64,000 nt of DNA from Marinobacter sp. Arc7-DN-1. GTDB taxonomy: Bacteria > Pseudomonadota > Gammaproteobacteria > Pseudomonadales > Oleiphilaceae. The DNA lies in assembly GCF_003441595.1 (NCBI RefSeq), contig NZ_CP031848.1, forward strand, positions 310,001 through 374,000, in the 5' to 3' direction. The translations under genes were made by a program, and so were the position numbers. Below the pieces are notes generated by a model, which had not been told where the DNA came from, did not search any database, and was given only the letters and a program-made list of their open reading frames with translations. Shown here one piece after another: positions 61,978 through 64,000 of this stretch (its first letter is position 1; each line of letters opens with the position of its first letter).

Positions 61978-62391
61978 ATGATTGCTGAGGGCAGCTATAA
62001 CTGGCTGATACGCGCCTGACGAAAGAAAGCTTTCGTTGCCGTGTTGGTGATCCTCAAGTCCTTATCCCATGAAAGTTTTCGAGAGCTAGACCGTGCTCAT
62101 CCTAAATACCTGGGAAGAGATCATCGCTTCCACGCAGGCTATTCCAATCCAGAGAAAGGTCCAGGGCGTTGGATCGCATTAACTCAATAAACCTACGTCT
62201 TAGACCTCATGTTCTTCTGCAATCCCAAGCCGTGTGTTTCATTCTCACGCACGTCGCAAACCATCAGCAGTGACTTAGAAGCTCGATCCTAACTTAGGCG
62301 GAAAAGGTCTGACGCATGCGCGATTTTGAGCCTCAAAAGCCGTTATTGACGTAAATCCAAAAAAGACCTAAGAAACAGGGCTATAGGCGAG

Positions 62392-62469
62392 TGGACGACG
62401 AATTTAGTACTTCCTGTGAAAATTTAGGACTTTCTGTGGCTATTCTTTAGCACTTGCTGTGGTCGTCCA
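62392..62469. repeat. Tandem motif copies E (three inverted, bounded by TGGACGAC/GTCGTCCA)
   Basis: TTTAGTACTTCCTGTG (62403-62418), TTTAGGACTTTCTGTGG (62423-62439) and TTTAGCACTTGCTGTGG (62446-62462) are three same-direction copies spaced 20 and 23 bases apart. TGGACGAC at 62392 and GTCGTCCA at 62462-62469 enclose them. The rest of 61980-62668 shows nothing I can name. Confidence 0.65.
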
Positions 62470-62668
62470 CTCTGATCAACCAACACAACTAAACGTCACA
62501 CAATACTGCGCATAATGTATATTATGTTAAATCAGGTGCGGTGTATCTTTTTGCTCACGAGTTTTTGGTAATTACACTTTGCGGCGAAATGATTCCATTT
62601 AGAGGAAATCCTGGTAATCCCCTGTTCAAACTCAAGATTCGTTGTCTAATCACGGATTCCTCACACGG

Positions 62669-64000
62669 CTAGTAAATCTTTACGTCGTATCCCAACGCGC
62701 GGAGAGATTTGCTGGTTCGACCATTCCTTGGTGGAAACCAATCTGGCTGGGCCCACCCCGCCAGTTCTGCGAGTTGATTTATTCCTATGTGAGGGATTTT
62801 GAGAACTGGATTGTGTTGGGCTTCGAATAAACGGTTCGGCAAATCCTTCCGCGGTCCTCCGTATAGCACGTACCTGACAAGTTCCGTAAAGCTCTGCCCG
62901 CGCTCATTGCGTTGGGTGCTCAGCCAACTGGCGAAACGTTCTACTCGATCAGTCAGCTTTACTACTGTCCCGCTTGGCAAGCCCAGCATGGACGCCGGGA
63001 ATTTAGATACGTGATCCTTCGTTGAGTGATTTGCCCAGATAATGGCAATTAGATCGTCCTCCTTAAGATTATTGACTATACTAGGATCTAGCAGTGACCT
63101 GATAATAGGCGCTCGGTCATACAGATTAACGTCCTCCTCTGAGGGAGCTTTCGGTTGGGCTTGCCACCAACTAAGTGCCCGTTTCAGTGCTGCCCTCGGA
63201 TTAGCTCTGTTTTCCCAGTAATATTTTTCATAGGGATGGCCACCGCTGCCAGTGACCTTATTGTAGTAGTAGGCATGTAGAAACTGATCTGCCTGCCAAG
63301 ATGGGGGTATGTCGGGACGTAGCCAATCTGGTTTATGGTTTTCCACTACTGATGCGATATCGCGTAAAACGGTTAACCCATTTTCCCATTCCTTTAAAAA
63401 ATTTTGTTTTCGTTTTTCCACCGATTGTTTTTTATCGACGAAGGCCGGACCGTCCCATATTGGCTTTCGTCTTTTCGATTTAGCCATGTCGTCGAGACTT
63501 TTCAGCACCTTACGGCGTTCTTGATATAGTTCTCTTTGCTCGTTAACAATTTCCTGTGTTAGTGGAAATGCAGCCTCTAACGATTCAAGGTACTCGAAAA
63601 AATCAGCGACCTGCTGTAAACCGCCAGCATTTTCCAACTCTTCTTCGCTGAAAAAAATTCCGGCTTCTAGGTTCGTGACCCAAGCCCGGTCCGTCAGATT
63701 TGCTGAACCAATATAGACGCCATAACCCTTCCACCAAATTGTCTTTGCATGGTGAACATCAGGGATCATGTAACAGAAAATATTCTGGCTGGTGGAATTC
63801 AACAGTGTTTCGAGTAAGTTCGGGGAAACCGGTACCGTATGGTCGTACCGCATCCAAATATCCAACCTACGTTGATACTGACGGCAATTTTCAATCAGGG
63901 TTTCGGAGTCGCTTCCATAAGCAATTGCGGCTTTGACCCAGTCAACCTCATGGTTCGGGCCTGGCAGCTCACTTCTCAAATAATTATTGTTCGCATGGTT
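62669..64000 (-). CDS. PLD-like domain protein, 5' end outside window
   Basis: The frame is open to the window edge and reads N-H-A-N-N-N-Y-L-R-S-E-L-P-G-P-N-H, so the start lies beyond 64000. The phospholipase D-type motif H-A-K-T-I-W-W followed by G-S-A-N-L-T-D is clear near the N-terminus of the visible part. One such motif is seen, as in PLD nucleases that dimerise; a second one is not visible. The long C-terminal region is alpha-helical and rich in Trp, Arg and Lys. PLD-family nucleases occur in restriction and defence systems, but also elsewhere; its role is not shown. It is AT-richer than the average of the window. Confidence 0.75.
   Translation of the reverse strand, partial: NHANNNYLRSELPGPNHEVDWVKAAIAYGSDSETLIENCRQYQRRLDIWMRYDHTVPVSPNLLETLLNSTSQNIFCYMIPDVHHAKTIWWKGYGVYIGSANLTDRAWVTNLEAGIFFSEEELENAGGLQQVADFFEYLESLEAAFPLTQEIVNEQRELYQERRKVLKSLDDMAKSKRRKPIWDGPAFVDKKQSVEKRKQNFLKEWENGLTVLRDIASVVENHKPDWLRPDIPPSWQADQFLHAYYYNKVTGSGGHPYEKYYWENRANPRAALKRALSWWQAQPKAPSEEDVNLYDRAPIIRSLLDPSIVNNLKEDDLIAIIWANHSTKDHVSKFPASMLGLPSGTVVKLTDRVERFASWLSTQRNERGQSFTELVRYVLYGGPRKDLPNRLFEAQHNPVLKIPHIGINQLAELAGWAQPDWFPPRNGRTSKSLRALGYDVKIY

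Noticed and set aside
62392..62469. CRISPR array, from three tandem repeats
   Set aside because: The repeats are short and imperfect, separated by only 4-6 bases, without spacers, and no cas genes are visible.

Overview
The window looks like chromosome or a large plasmid of a marine gammaproteobacterium, most likely Marinobacter or a close relative. I infer this from family recall (the COG3014/YcfL/LpoB lipoprotein operon, the PepSY-flavodoxin reductase fusion, DUF3141 plus thiolase, the quaternary-amine-type oxygenase cluster) and not from any search. The first 24 kb is mostly ordinary coding sequence. From about 24 kb on, the window is an accessory region full of transposable elements, scars and broken genes.

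Layout. 1-3.1 kb: a secreted PepSY protein (partial), a DUF2271 protein and a PepSY-membrane/flavodoxin/NADPH-reductase fusion, a probable membrane electron-transfer set. 3.3-5.9 kb: a lipoprotein operon ending in LpoB, the activator of peptidoglycan synthase PBP1b. 5.9-12.3 kb: SDR, DUF1989, FMN reductase, an amidohydrolase divergent from a MarR regulator, a membrane protein and a LysR regulator. 12.4-18.9 kb: a decayed BCCT transporter, then a four-gene catabolic operon of Rieske oxygenase, aldehyde dehydrogenase, rubredoxin-rubredoxin reductase fusion and FAD oxidoreductase. It probably demethylates or degrades a quaternary or methylated amine, with rubredoxin replacing the usual ferredoxin-type electron supply. 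19.3-24.1 kb: ACT protein, thiolase/DUF3141 operon, alpha/beta hydrolase.

24-64 kb. Two imperfect direct repeats (24241-24291 and 61927-61977), the second just upstream of a tyrosine-recombinase gene, may bound an integrated element. A second repeat (TGGACGACCACAGAAAGT...) recurs at 19228, 24317, 25621-25672, 25716 and 62392-62469. Cargo includes a Phd/PIN toxin-antitoxin pair, a truncated pirin, and an AT-rich block at 28.4-36.1 kb with unrecognised genes. The largest of these is a predicted 827-aa membrane protein cut by an IS21 element; removing the IS and one copy of its 5-bp target duplication restores one reading frame. The block also holds a hairpin-rich non-coding stretch with a 34-codon hydrophobic ORF, and integron attC-like sites.

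Rearranged section. An IS3 transposase is split by a group II intron whose excision restores the reading frame (36773-39075). An IS5 element splits an APC permease with a CTAG duplication (47844-49008). A CopA-type ATPase carries an amber codon and a frameshift. Two ORFs are chimeras of unrelated gene fragments (MarR/PRPP synthetase; lipoprotein-sorting protein/GGDEF). An intact HlyD-ABC-permease-permease export operon sits at 41.8-46.7 kb. A Tn3-family transposon with TnpT/TnpS-type resolution genes and a full transposase occupies 54.4-60.4 kb. The window ends in a PLD-domain gene that runs off the edge.
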